A DNA stretch of 29,562 nucleotides from WRAI01 sp031549605 (GCA_031549605.1 JAVBPM010000026.1:1-29562), one strand, 5' to 3'; counted from the first letter of the stretch, positions 15,379 through 22,234 are shown. Translations and numbers: made by a program. The notes: generated by a model from the letters alone, not told the origin.

Positions 15379-15453
15379 GCGGGAGTAGTTCAGCGGTAGA
15401 GCGTCAGCTTCCCAAGCTGAAAGTCGCGGGTTCGAATCCCGTTTCCCGCTCCA
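15379..15453 (+). tRNA. tRNA-Gly (anticodon CCC)
   Basis: The 75-nt gene folds into a full cloverleaf. The acceptor stem is GCGGGAG with TTCCCGC (one G-T pair). The D arm is GTTC-AGCGGTA-GAGC. The anticodon stem TCAGC/GCTGA closes a 7-base loop TTCCCAA with anticodon CCC at 15411-15413. The T arm is GCGGG-TTCGAAT-CCCGT. The 3' CCA is encoded (15451-15453). It reads GGG glycine codons, which fits a GC-rich genome. It stands alone between its own promoter and terminator. Confidence 0.97.
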
Positions 15454-15456
15454 GCG

Positions 15457-15492
15457 AAACGCCCAGAGCCACAACGGCTTTGGGCGTTTTTA
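15457..15492 (+). terminator. Terminator of tRNA-Gly
   Basis: A 14-bp stem (AAACGCCCAGAGCC against GGCTTTGGGCGTTT, one G-T pair) with loop ACAAC ends in TTTTT. Confidence 0.88.
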
Positions 15493-15638
15493 TCGTCCGC
15501 GCTTCGCTCCATTCGGCAGCGCGTCAAGCCGATGCGCCGTAGCACTGCCCTGCCGCTATAATTCCGCCTTTATGCGGACACCCTATACCTGTGGCAACGA
15601 CCACGACAACAAAGAACACAAAGGCAGGTAGATGCTCT

Positions 15639-15746
15639 ATGTCAAACACGCGCAAGGATCACCGCAACCAAGAGCCGGGCAAGAGTCCGGCGACAAAGGA
15701 AAAGACGTCCAAGGACAAGTCGCCCGACAGAACGAGGTCGCGCTAA
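15639..15746 (+). CDS. Tiny basic disordered peptide A (35 aa)
   Basis: The frame ATG 15639 to TAA 15746 encodes 35 residues, starting MSNTRKDHRNQEPGK and ending DKSPDRTRSR. Almost every residue is polar, and the peptide is rich in Lys, Arg, Ser, Pro and Asp with no hydrophobic core. It is therefore probably disordered and basic. An AGGCAGGT sequence lies about 10 nt upstream. The composition resembles minor small acid-soluble spore proteins or other nucleic-acid-binding peptides in general character, but no family is recognised. The next tiny gene begins one base after this stop, which argues that both are real and coupled. A TATAAT at 15557-15562 lacks a good -35 box. Confidence 0.45.
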   Translation: MSNTRKDHRNQEPGKSPATKEKTSKDKSPDRTRSR

Positions 15747-15747
15747 T

Positions 15748-15879
15748 ATGCCGGACAGCAAACAGGGGCGCCCAAAGCCGAAGCGCCATACCAAAACCAG
15801 CGGTCTGGACAACGACAAGCCGTTGGACTATCAACGCAAGCGCAACCTGCCCGCCGACCGTACCGGAGAACTGCCGTAG
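15748..15879 (+). CDS. Tiny basic disordered peptide B (43 aa)
   Basis: The frame ATG 15748 to TAG 15879 encodes 43 residues, from MPDSKQGRPKPKRHTKTSG to a C-terminus with LPADRTGELP. It is rich in Lys, Arg and Pro at the start and turns more neutral towards the end. A single LDYQRKRNLP segment is the only part with larger side chains. GAGGT lies 10 nt before the start, inside peptide A. An inverted repeat (CCGTACCGG 15858-15866 with CCGGTACGG 15881-15889) spans the stop codon but has no T tract, so it is not a standard terminator. The function is unknown. Confidence 0.45.
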   Translation: MPDSKQGRPKPKRHTKTSGLDNDKPLDYQRKRNLPADRTGELP

Positions 15880-15967
15880 CCCGGTACGGCTTACATATAG
15901 CGCACCGCCGGCCGTTACTAGCGCACTGCGTTTTGCTTTTGGCGTCATATCCCAACTCCATAACCAC

Positions 15968-15992
15968 CAAACCGTTTTTATCAGGCGGTTTG
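15968..15992. repeat. Inverted repeat upstream of the eutH promoter
   Basis: CAAACCG (15968-15974) and CGGTTTG (15986-15992) flank an 11-base loop and abut the -35 region of the eutH promoter. It could be an operator or a weak terminator for the tiny genes. Confidence 0.35.
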
Positions 15993-16022
15993 TTTGCATT
16001 TATCTCGAATATGTTTTATAAT
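15993..16022 (+). promoter_or_regulatory. Promoter of the eutH-histidine kinase operon
   Basis: A perfect TATAAT lies at 16017-16022. Upstream is TTTGCA (15993-15998, 18-bp spacer) or TTGCAT (15994-15999, 17-bp spacer). A leader of about 100 nt follows before eutH. Confidence 0.6.
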
Positions 16023-16061
16023 CTAGCTTATGTCATATCTCACCATTTGAGTCCCCCACCC

Positions 16062-16092
16062 CGGTCATTTCTCCGGGCGGAACATCCGCCAT
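16062..16092 (+). promoter_or_regulatory. Structured leader of eutH: two adjoining hairpins
   Basis: CCCGG and CCGGG close an 8-base loop (about 16062-16079). The overlapping GGCGGA-ACA-TCCGCC forms a second hairpin (about 16077-16091). The shared GGCGG bases mean the two may exclude each other. There is no T tract after them. No known riboswitch or ANTAR-type hexaloop was recognised. Confidence 0.3.
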
Positions 16093-16128
16093 TTGCGCTG
16101 CGTCAAATCTATATTTAGGGGGTATTCC

Positions 16129-17382
16129 ATGTTCGACGAATTTGTTCAAAACATCACCGATTTTGATGTACTTACCGACTCGCTGCGCGCTTTTGTCGAC
16201 AACCTCTCCGTCAGCTCGGTTATCATGAGCATTTTGGTTATTTTCATGCTGGTGGGCCTGGTTGACAAGCTGCGCGGCAACAAGCTGGGCTATGGCGAGA
16301 AATTTGACGAGGGCTTCAACGCCATGGGGCCGCTGGCGCTGGCGGTGGTGGGCATTGTGTCGCTCGCACCCGTTTTGCTGATTGTGCTCGAGCCGATTAT
16401 CACGCCGGTCTACAACCTGATTGGCGCCGATCCCGCCATGTTCCCCTCCTCCTTCCTCGCGCTGGACATGGGCGGCTACACCATCGCCAGCCAGCTGGCG
16501 GGTGACAACGTCGCCATCGGCCTGTACTCGGGCTTGATTGTCGCTTCTATGATGGGCATTACCATGTCGTTCACCATCCCGTATGCCACCAGCATGATGA
16601 AAAAAGAGGATCATCCCGTGTTGGCCATGGGCATTCTCATCGGCATTGTCACCATGCCGCTGGGCTGCATTGTCGGCGGGCTGATGATGGGCTTTACCGA
16701 CACGCCGCTCGGGTTTTCCGAAATTCTCATCAACACGCTGCCGGTCATTATACTGGCGGTTATTATTGCCGTCATGCTGCTGTTGTGCCAGCGCGTGACG
16801 CTGCGGCTGTTCACCGCCTTTGGCACGGTCATCACCTGGATTATCACCATCTCACCCGCCATTGCCGTGTTTCAATACCTGACCGGCATCCATCTCCCGC
16901 TGTTCAACAAAATGGTCACCGAAGACCCCGTCATGGGCGGCATCCCGCTGGAAAACGGCCTGTTGCTGGTGGGTAAAATCGCCGTGGTGCTCATTGGCGC
17001 GTTTCCCATGATTCACTTTTTGAACAAGCACCTATCGGGTATTATGGGCAAGTTCGGCAAGAAAACCGGCATCAACACCGAGTCGTCGACCGCGCTGCTG
17101 ACGCAGCTGGCGAGCAGCATTCCCATCTGGAGCATGATGGGGCAGATGAACCGCCGCGGCAAGCTGGTCAACATCGCGTTTGCCGTCTCCGGCTCCTTTG
17201 TGCTGGGCGACGTGCTGGCGTTTGTCGGCGGCACCGCGCCGCAAATGGTATTTCCCGTCATTGTCGCCAAGCTGATTGCCGGTTGCGCCGCCGTCGCGCT
17301 GATGGCGCTGTTGCCCGCGTTTAAGAAAATGGAACTGACCGAGTCGCCGAGCAAAGGAGAGGAAATCGATGGAGACAACTGA
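16129..17382 (+). CDS. eutH: EutH-family ethanolamine transporter-like membrane protein
   Basis: The 417-residue product is a polytopic membrane protein with about ten helices matching the EutH family, which mediates ethanolamine uptake in eut pathways. Recognisable parts are LGYGEKFDEGFNAMGPLAL, SSFLALDMGGYTIASQLAG, TSMMKKEDHPVLAMGILIG, PLENGLLLVGKIAVVLIGAFP, and a late ESSTALLTQLASSIPIWSMM. The ATG at 16129 follows AGGGGG by 6 nt. No other eut genes (ammonia-lyase, shell proteins, EutV/EutW) are in the window, so the substrate may be ethanolamine or another small amine. The gene overlaps the following histidine kinase by 14 nt, which ties transport to signal sensing. Confidence 0.87.
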   Translation: MFDEFVQNITDFDVLTDSLRAFVDNLSVSSVIMSILVIFMLVGLVDKLRGNKLGYGEKFDEGFNAMGPLALAVVGIVSLAPVLLIVLEPIITPVYNLIGADPAMFPSSFLALDMGGYTIASQLAGDNVAIGLYSGLIVASMMGITMSFTIPYATSMMKKEDHPVLAMGILIGIVTMPLGCIVGGLMMGFTDTPLGFSEILINTLPVIILAVIIAVMLLLCQRVTLRLFTAFGTVITWIITISPAIAVFQYLTGIHLPLFNKMVTEDPVMGGIPLENGLLLVGKIAVVLIGAFPMIHFLNKHLSGIMGKFGKKTGINTESSTALLTQLASSIPIWSMMGQMNRRGKLVNIAFAVSGSFVLGDVLAFVGGTAPQMVFPVIVAKLIAGCAAVALMALLPAFKKMELTESPSKGEEIDGDN

Positions 17383-19951
17383 CAAAAAATCATTTTACGA
17401 GACGGTGTTCAAGGACTCGCTGGAGGTCATCATTGACGCGACCAAAATCGGGCTGTGGGACTGGCATTTGCCCAGCGGCAAGGTCATCTACAGCAAGCAG
17501 TGGGAGCACATCATGGGCTATGACGAGGGCGAGCTGCCGCAGACGGTCGAATCGTGGGAAAACGCCGTGCTGCCCGAGGATCTGGCCATTGCCGAAAAGG
17601 CCATCACCGATTATCTCGAGGGCAGGACAACCTCCTACGAGGCCGAGTTCCGCACCGTCTGCAAAAACGGCGACATCATCTGGGCACAGGACAAGGGCAC
17701 CATTACCGAGTGGGACGAACAGGGCAACCCCGTCCGGCTGGTCGGCGTGCTGCAGGACATTGACCGCATTAAAAAGGTGGAGGAGGAGCTGTCGCAGCAA
17801 AAAGCGCAGCTTGACTTTGTCGCGCAGCTGTCCGAGCTGGGCACCTGGGACTGGGATTTGACTACGCAAACCATTTCGTACAACGACGAGTACCTGCACA
17901 TGCTGGGCTACACACAGGATGAGATTACCGGCACGATGGAGGAGTGGGAGGAGTTTAACCACCCCGAGGATTTGGTGCTGTCGCTGCAAAAGCTGGATGA
18001 CTACTTGGCCGGCAAGGCCGACTCGTATTCCTGCGAAATCCGTATGCGCCACAAGCTGGGCCATTACATCTGGACGCTGGATATGGGCCGCATCTCGGAA
18101 TGGGACGAGCATGGCGCGCCGATTCGCGTGTTGGGCGGGCATCTGAATATTGACAAGCTGAAAAAAGCCGAGGAGCGGCTGCAGGACGCCCTGCGCGAAA
18201 TTGAGACCTACAACCTGACGCTGCAGGATGAAATTAAAAAGGGCATCCGCGACATTGAGAAGAAGGATATTCTGCTCAACGGCGTTAACCAAGTGGCTTC
18301 GCTGCTTATTTCGGCCGAGGAGCAGGACTTTACCCATATGCTTTGGCAGAGTCTGGGTATTTTGGGCCAAAGCATTGGCGTAGACGAGGTGTATATCTGG
18401 CAAAATGAGATTGTCAACAACGCGTTGGGCTGTTATCAGGTCGGGCGATGGGCCGAGGGCGGCATAACCGGCCAGACGGCACCTTTTTCACGCGCCACCT
18501 ACCGCGACTTCGGCGCGGAATGGGAGCGCACCTTGAAATCAGGAACGTGCATCAATGGCATTGTTGAGCAGATGAGCCCCGCAGACCGCGACCGGCTGGC
18601 GGGCTACAACATTCAATCGCTGTTGGTCATTCCCATTTTTATGCAAAATAAGTTTTGGGGCTTTATCGGGTTTAGCGACCACAAAAACGCCCGACTCTTT
18701 ACCGAAACCGAGGAGAGCATTTTGCAATCGGGCGGTCTGATTATCGGCGCCGCCATGCTGCGTAATGAAATTAACAAGAACCTTGTCACCGCCAAGGAGG
18801 AGGCGCTGTCCAACGCGCAGGCCAAGAGCACCTTCCTGGCCAACATGAGCCATGAAATCCGCACGCCGATGAACGCCATTATCGGCATGACCACCATCGC
18901 CCGAAACGCCGACTCGGCCGACAAGGTTAACGATTGCCTGATGAAAATCGAGAATGCGTCGCGCCACCTGTTGGGCATCATCAACGACATTTTGGATATG
19001 TCCAAAATTGAGGCCGAAAAGTTTGAGCTGTCGTCGGAAGAAATTGTTTTCGAAAAGATGATTAACAACATCTGCAACATTTCGTCGACGCGCGCCGAAG
19101 AAAAGCACCAGAACTTCGTCGTAGACATCGCCGACGATGTGCCCCATTCCATCGTCACCGACGAGCTGCGCCTGTCGCAGGTCATTACCAACCTGCTGAG
19201 CAATGCCGTCAAATTCACGCCCGAGCACGGCACCATCAAGCTGATTGTCAACCAGTTGGGCAAGGCCGACGGCAAGAGCGAGCTGGAGTTTGTGGTGCAG
19301 GACAGCGGCATTGGCATTGACACCGAGAAGCAAAGCGTGCTGTTTAACGCCTTTGAGCAGGCCGACCGCGGCATTTCCCGCCGCTTTGGCGGCACGGGGC
19401 TGGGGCTGACCATCAGCAAGCGCATTGTCGATTTGATGGGCGGCGAGTTCCATGTGTCCAGCGAGCTGGGCAAGGGCAGCCGGTTCTCCTTCCGCATTCC
19501 CGTGATGGTCGGCAGCGGCAGCGCCACCGCCTCTGACGTGGACGTCGTGCCGCACGGCGACTACGATTTTGCCGGCAAGCGGCTGCTGCTGGTCGAGGAC
19601 GTCGACATCAACCGCGAGATTGTGATGACGCTGCTGGAGGACACCGGCCTTGCCATTGACTGCGCCGAAAACGGTCTGGTGGCCTTTGAACTGTTTTCGG
19701 CTAACCCCGACGCCTACGACATCATCTTTATGGACATCCACATGCCGATACTCGACGGCTACGGCGCCACCGAAAAGATTCGGGCGCTGAACTTTGCCAA
19801 GGCAAGGCAAACGCCCATCATCGCCATGACGGCCAACGCCTTTGCCGAGGATGTGGAAAAATGCAAACGCGCCGGCATGAACGACCACATCGCCAAGCCG
19901 ATTAATCTCAGCGAGGTGCTGGCCAAGGCGCAGAAGTATTTGTTCGGCTGA
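17369..19951 (+). CDS. Soluble hybrid histidine kinase (PAS-PAS-GAF-HisKA-HATPase-REC)
   Basis: An 860-residue kinase with no transmembrane segment, so it senses inside the cell. Two PAS/PAC repeats (about residues 15-140 and 148-275) share the pattern GLWDWHLPSGKVIYS and GTWDWDLTTQTISY with matching 'E-x-x-R...W-x-x-DxGxIxEWDE' ends. A coiled coil (276-310) and a GAF-like domain (about 310-465, with LLVIPIFMQNKFWGFIGF) follow. HisKA has FLANMSHEIRTPMNAI with His495. The ATPase has NLLSNAVKFTP, DSGIGID and GGTGLGLTIS. The C-terminal receiver has LLLVEDVDINREI, Asp789 in IFMDIHMP, and a late IAKPI Lys. No separate output protein is seen. ATG 17369 lies inside eutH's end (14-nt overlap, GGAGAGG upstream), so it is probably made with the transporter. 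Confidence 0.92.
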   Translation: METTDKKSFYETVFKDSLEVIIDATKIGLWDWHLPSGKVIYSKQWEHIMGYDEGELPQTVESWENAVLPEDLAIAEKAITDYLEGRTTSYEAEFRTVCKNGDIIWAQDKGTITEWDEQGNPVRLVGVLQDIDRIKKVEEELSQQKAQLDFVAQLSELGTWDWDLTTQTISYNDEYLHMLGYTQDEITGTMEEWEEFNHPEDLVLSLQKLDDYLAGKADSYSCEIRMRHKLGHYIWTLDMGRISEWDEHGAPIRVLGGHLNIDKLKKAEERLQDALREIETYNLTLQDEIKKGIRDIEKKDILLNGVNQVASLLISAEEQDFTHMLWQSLGILGQSIGVDEVYIWQNEIVNNALGCYQVGRWAEGGITGQTAPFSRATYRDFGAEWERTLKSGTCINGIVEQMSPADRDRLAGYNIQSLLVIPIFMQNKFWGFIGFSDHKNARLFTETEESILQSGGLIIGAAMLRNEINKNLVTAKEEALSNAQAKSTFLANMSHEIRTPMNAIIGMTTIARNADSADKVNDCLMKIENASRHLLGIINDILDMSKIEAEKFELSSEEIVFEKMINNICNISSTRAEEKHQNFVVDIADDVPHSIVTDELRLSQVITNLLSNAVKFTPEHGTIKLIVNQLGKADGKSELEFVVQDSGIGIDTEKQSVLFNAFEQADRGISRRFGGTGLGLTISKRIVDLMGGEFHVSSELGKGSRFSFRIPVMVGSGSATASDVDVVPHGDYDFAGKRLLLVEDVDINREIVMTLLEDTGLAIDCAENGLVAFELFSANPDAYDIIFMDIHMPILDGYGATEKIRALNFAKARQTPIIAMTANAFAEDVEKCKRAGMNDHIAKPINLSEVLAKAQKYLFG

Positions 19952-19984
19952 ATAAGTCAATTGTACCCAATAAGGACTACACTA

Positions 19985-20032
19985 CAAAAAACAATAGGTT
20001 GCCGCGCACAGCGGCAATCTATTGTTTTTTCA
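19985..20032. terminator. Bidirectional terminator between histidine kinase and DUF2493 gene
   Basis: CAATAGGTTGCCGC and GCGGCAATCTATTG pair over 14 bp (one G-T pair) around loop GCACA. AAAAAA precedes and TTTTTT follows, so it can end transcripts from both sides. Confidence 0.88.
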
Positions 20033-20047
20033 CTTTGTTTCCTTGGG

Positions 20048-20395
20048 CTAGACGCTGTGCCCCGTTTTCATCATATGTACTACAACCGGCACGCCGTATT
20101 GCTTGCAGTTGTCAATCACATGCCTCGTCCCTTTACTCTTCCCATCCCAAAATGCTATTACAAGGTCACTATATATGATTATTTCAACGTTTCGCTTAAG
20201 CGGCGCAGACTTTCCAAACAGCCTATAGTCCGGCAGAAACTCAGTCAATTTGATTTTCTTGGTTTGTGCGAACAGTCGCGCACACTGGTCAACTCCCTGC
20301 GCTCCACCCGATACGATTTCCATTGCTTCCGCCGGAATATACTGTTGTAGATCACCTACTGTTAAGCTTCGTGAACCAATGACCGCTACCTTCAT
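20048..20395 (-). CDS. SLOG-fold DUF2493 family protein
   Basis: A 115-residue single-domain protein of the YspA/YpsA-related SLOG (Rossmann-like nucleotide-binding) superfamily. The N-terminal beta strand and loop MKVAVIGSRSL and the second loop SGGAQGVDQCARLFA form the expected nucleotide-binding site. A central FLPDYRLFGKSAPLKRN and late IIIYSDLVIAFWDGKSKGT (conserved D-x-x-x-A-F-W-D) complete the fold. Relatives are predicted to bind nucleotide or NAD-derived ligands and are frequent on phages, plasmids and in defence loci. No catalytic role is assigned. ATG 20395 follows GAGGGAGTG. The codon choice and base composition are visibly more AT-rich than the flanking genes, and it diverges from an XRE regulator over a palindrome. 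Confidence 0.82.
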   Translation of the reverse strand: MKVAVIGSRSLTVGDLQQYIPAEAMEIVSGGAQGVDQCARLFAQTKKIKLTEFLPDYRLFGKSAPLKRNVEIIIYSDLVIAFWDGKSKGTRHVIDNCKQYGVPVVVHMMKTGHSV

Positions 20396-20411
20396 TTCTG
20401 TCACTCCCTCA

Positions 20412-20437
20412 AATATAGTAATTATAATTACTATATT
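20412..20437. promoter_or_regulatory. Perfect 26-bp palindrome, probable operator of the SLOG/XRE pair
   Basis: The half AATATAGTAATTA (20412-20424) is followed without spacer by its exact reverse complement (20425-20437). It covers the -10 box of the leftward promoter and lies in the short gap between the divergent genes. This is the expected place for autoregulation by the adjacent XRE protein. Confidence 0.7.
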
Positions 20438-20449
20438 CGAGAATTGCAA
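20421..20449 (-). promoter_or_regulatory. Promoter of the DUF2493 gene
   Basis: On the minus strand TTGCAA (20444-20449), 17 bp, and a perfect TATAAT (20421-20426). The -10 box is the centre of the 26-bp palindrome. For the rightward gene TATACT (20456-20461) is a possible -10 box, without a good -35. Confidence 0.65.
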
Positions 20450-20479
20450 GCCCTATATACTTGCTCATGGGGTGATTGC

Positions 20480-20698
20480 ATGGCTATTTCCTTTGCGCCA
20501 ATGCGCCAATATATGCGTGACCATAAAATCTCTTATTACCACTTGGCCAATCAGGGCATTGAATCGCCTACGCTACAGCGCATTCGACACGATGAGCCGA
20601 TTACCACTGAGACATTGGGCAAGCTGTGCCGCATTATGAAGTGCCAGCCCGCCGATTTGCTGGTGTATATTGACGACAATGCCGTCGATATGCCATAG
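20480..20698 (+). CDS. XRE/Cro-CI-type helix-turn-helix regulator
   Basis: A 72-residue single HTH domain of the short Cro/CI type (YozG-like, HTH_26 class). The helices can be followed as FAPMRQYMRDHKIS, YYHLANQGIESPTLQRIRHDE (quoted to the recognition helix), TTETLGKLCRIMKCQPADLL, and a short YIDDNA tail. The family usually has 'L-x-x-x-G-I-s-x-x-T-L-x-x-I', which is present. ATG 20480 follows GGGGTG by 6 nt. The in-frame TTG at 20444 lies inside the promoter and is rejected. With the DUF2493 gene it forms a divergent two-gene cassette, and it most likely binds the palindrome 20412-20437. Confidence 0.8.
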   Translation: MAISFAPMRQYMRDHKISYYHLANQGIESPTLQRIRHDEPITTETLGKLCRIMKCQPADLLVYIDDNAVDMP

Positions 20699-20740
20699 CC
20701 GCCGGTGGACAAGCCCCGCGCATCATGCTATCATAGCCAT

Positions 20741-20774
20741 ACCCGGACGCCGAAATCCCGGCGTCCGGGTTTTC
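20741..20774 (+). terminator. Terminator after the XRE gene
   Basis: The 12-bp stem ACCCGGACGCCG with its complement, 6-base loop, is followed by TTTTC. Confidence 0.8.
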
Positions 20775-20777
20775 TTT

Positions 20778-20804
20778 TGAAACAAAACGCGGTGCTGCCG
20801 CGTA
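20778..20804 (+). promoter_or_regulatory. ECF-sigma-type promoter of the sigma factor operon
   Basis: TGAAAC (20778-20783), 17 bp and CGTA (20801-20804) match the B. subtilis sigma-W consensus (TGAAAC, about 16 bp, CGTA). It lies 23 nt before the start of an ECF sigma gene, so autoregulation is likely. No sigma-A promoter is visible here. Confidence 0.55.
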
Positions 20805-20826
20805 TTGAGAGTGAGGGGGTGGCCCC

Positions 20827-21330
20827 GTGCCGCTGACGCCATTGACGCGCGACCAGCTTTCGGTTGCGCGGATTGTCGACGAATATGCCGACATGGTGCT
20901 GCGACTGGCCCGTTTGCAGCTGAAAAACCACCACGACGCCGAGGACGTGACGCAGGACGTCTTTTGTCGGCTGTACGAGCGCGAGCGCAGTTTTGACAGC
21001 GACGAGCACCTCAAGGCGTGGCTGATTCGCGTCACGGTTAACCGCTGCCGCGACCTACAGCGCAGTGTGTGGAAAAAACGTGTGGCGCTGGACGATACGC
21101 CGCGCGCCGACAGCGCAAGCGTCGACAACAGCGCCAACGAGGTCTACGCGCTGGTGGCCGCACTGCCCGAGGCCTACCGCGACGTCATCTTTCTGCACTA
21201 CTACGAGGGCTATCAAACCGACGAAATTGCCCGTATCCTGCAAAAAAATGCCAACACCGTGCGCACGCATCTGGCGCGCGCCAGAAAAATACTGGAACAG
21301 CAGTGGAAAGGAGAGCTGCCCGATGGATAA
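20827..21330 (+). CDS. ECF-family RNA polymerase sigma-70 factor
   Basis: A 167-residue alternative sigma factor with only regions 2 and 4. Region 2 is IVDEYADMVLRLARLQL, followed by HHDAEDVTQDVFCRLYE, the usual 'DAEDxxQDVF' core-binding segment. Region 4 is LPEAYRDVIFLHYYEGYQT, then DEIARILQKNANTVRTHLAR, a clear helix-turn-helix for the -35 box. A short variable linker of about 30 residues joins them. GTG 20827 follows GAGGGGG by 7 nt. Its stop overlaps the downstream membrane protein by 8 nt (ATGGATAA), the standard arrangement of a sigma factor with its antagonist. The inducing signal is unknown, probably an envelope one. Confidence 0.93.
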   Translation: MPLTPLTRDQLSVARIVDEYADMVLRLARLQLKNHHDAEDVTQDVFCRLYERERSFDSDEHLKAWLIRVTVNRCRDLQRSVWKKRVALDDTPRADSASVDNSANEVYALVAALPEAYRDVIFLHYYEGYQTDEIARILQKNANTVRTHLARARKILEQQWKGELPDG

Positions 21331-22189
21331 ATTCCGCAAAGCGTTGGACGAAACCAAGGCCGATGACGCACTCAAGCAAAGAATTACGGCGGCTGTCCTG
21401 GCCCAGCCCGTCGCGCGCCGCCAGCCGGTGCTGCGCTGGGCGCTGCCGGCATGCGCCTGCCTGCTGCTGGCAGTAAGCGCGTGGCTGCTGCTGCCTCAAA
21501 TGCAAAGTAAGGACGCCACGTCGCTCGAAATCAGCGGCTATGGTCAGACCGACTGCGCGCCCGAGGCCAGTTTCGACGCCCCGTCCTGGGCCGGTGAGCC
21601 TACGCTGGCCGCCACCGACGCGCCGATGGATTTGAACAAAGGGACAGTCGGCGTGGATGACTACGCCAGCTTCTACGACAGCATCGACCCGCCCGCCAAC
21701 CGCACCGGCGCCGGTACTCCGCTGCCGACCACGGAGCCGGCCGAGCCTGCCGCTACGCCCATTGCGCCTGTGGCGCAACCCACCGCCACGTCAACGCCTA
21801 ACGAGGCGCCGCCGGCCTCCGAGCCGCCCGCCGTGCTGCCCGACCTCGACGGCTTTCACGGCATTGTCGCCGACGCCTTTGCCATTGTCTACATCGACAG
21901 CCTCAACGCCGACGGCACCGCCACGGGTGCGCTGCAACGCCCCATTAGCGGCGCGACGCTGCCCAACAGCTTTTCGCTGTCCGCCACAGGGCTGCAGGCC
22001 GGACGTCTCTACATCCTGCCGCTGCGCCGCGCCGGCGACGACGGCAGTCGATGGACGGTGCTGGCCGAGGACAAGGCGCTCTTTGAAATCGACGCCGGTG
22101 GCAATCTGGTTGTCCACTCCACGCTGCCGGAGTTTACCGCCTACGACGGCCAGCCCTATCAGACGCTGACCGACGCGCTACACGGCTAG
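21323..22189 (+). CDS. Probable anti-sigma factor: single-pass membrane protein with proline-rich linker
   Basis: A 288-residue protein with a short cytoplasmic N-terminus of about 37 residues (MDKFRKALDETKADDALKQR), one helix (WALPACACLLLAVSAWLLL) and an extracytoplasmic region. The outside part starts with about 90 low-complexity residues rich in Thr, Pro and Ala (TPLPTTEPAEPAATPIAP and similar). A compact C-terminal domain of about 110 residues (DLDGFHGIVADAFAIVYIDS onwards) follows and is not recognised. No zinc-binding HxxxCxxC anti-sigma signature is seen, so assignment rests on the 8-nt overlap with the ECF gene and on topology. AAGGAGAG lies before ATG 21323. Confidence 0.7.
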   Translation: MDKFRKALDETKADDALKQRITAAVLAQPVARRQPVLRWALPACACLLLAVSAWLLLPQMQSKDATSLEISGYGQTDCAPEASFDAPSWAGEPTLAATDAPMDLNKGTVGVDDYASFYDSIDPPANRTGAGTPLPTTEPAEPAATPIAPVAQPTATSTPNEAPPASEPPAVLPDLDGFHGIVADAFAIVYIDSLNADGTATGALQRPISGATLPNSFSLSATGLQAGRLYILPLRRAGDDGSRWTVLAEDKALFEIDAGGNLVVHSTLPEFTAYDGQPYQTLTDALHG

Positions 22190-22200
22190 CAACGCACTGC

Positions 22201-22234
22201 AAGCGGCAGGCTCTTTACGGGCCTGCCGCTTTTG
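22201..22234 (+). terminator. Terminator after the sigma operon
   Basis: An 11-bp perfect stem (AAGCGGCAGGC) with a 9-base loop is followed by TTTTG. The loop also contains the candidate -35 box of the next gene. Confidence 0.8.

Noticed and set aside
15858..15889. Terminator after the tiny basic peptide genes
   Set aside because: The CCGTACCGG/CCGGTACGG stem is followed by CTTACATATAG with no T run, and it overlaps the stop codon.
15632..16021. A 129-codon frame starting 7 nt before tiny peptide A
   Set aside because: It runs through non-coding sequence and the eutH promoter, and reads as random residues. The two tiny coupled frames explain the region better.
16023..16128. EutV-type ANTAR antiterminator element before eutH
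   Set aside because: The hairpin loops are 8 and 3 bases, without the paired hexaloops with fixed A and G that ANTAR proteins bind, and no terminator T tract follows.
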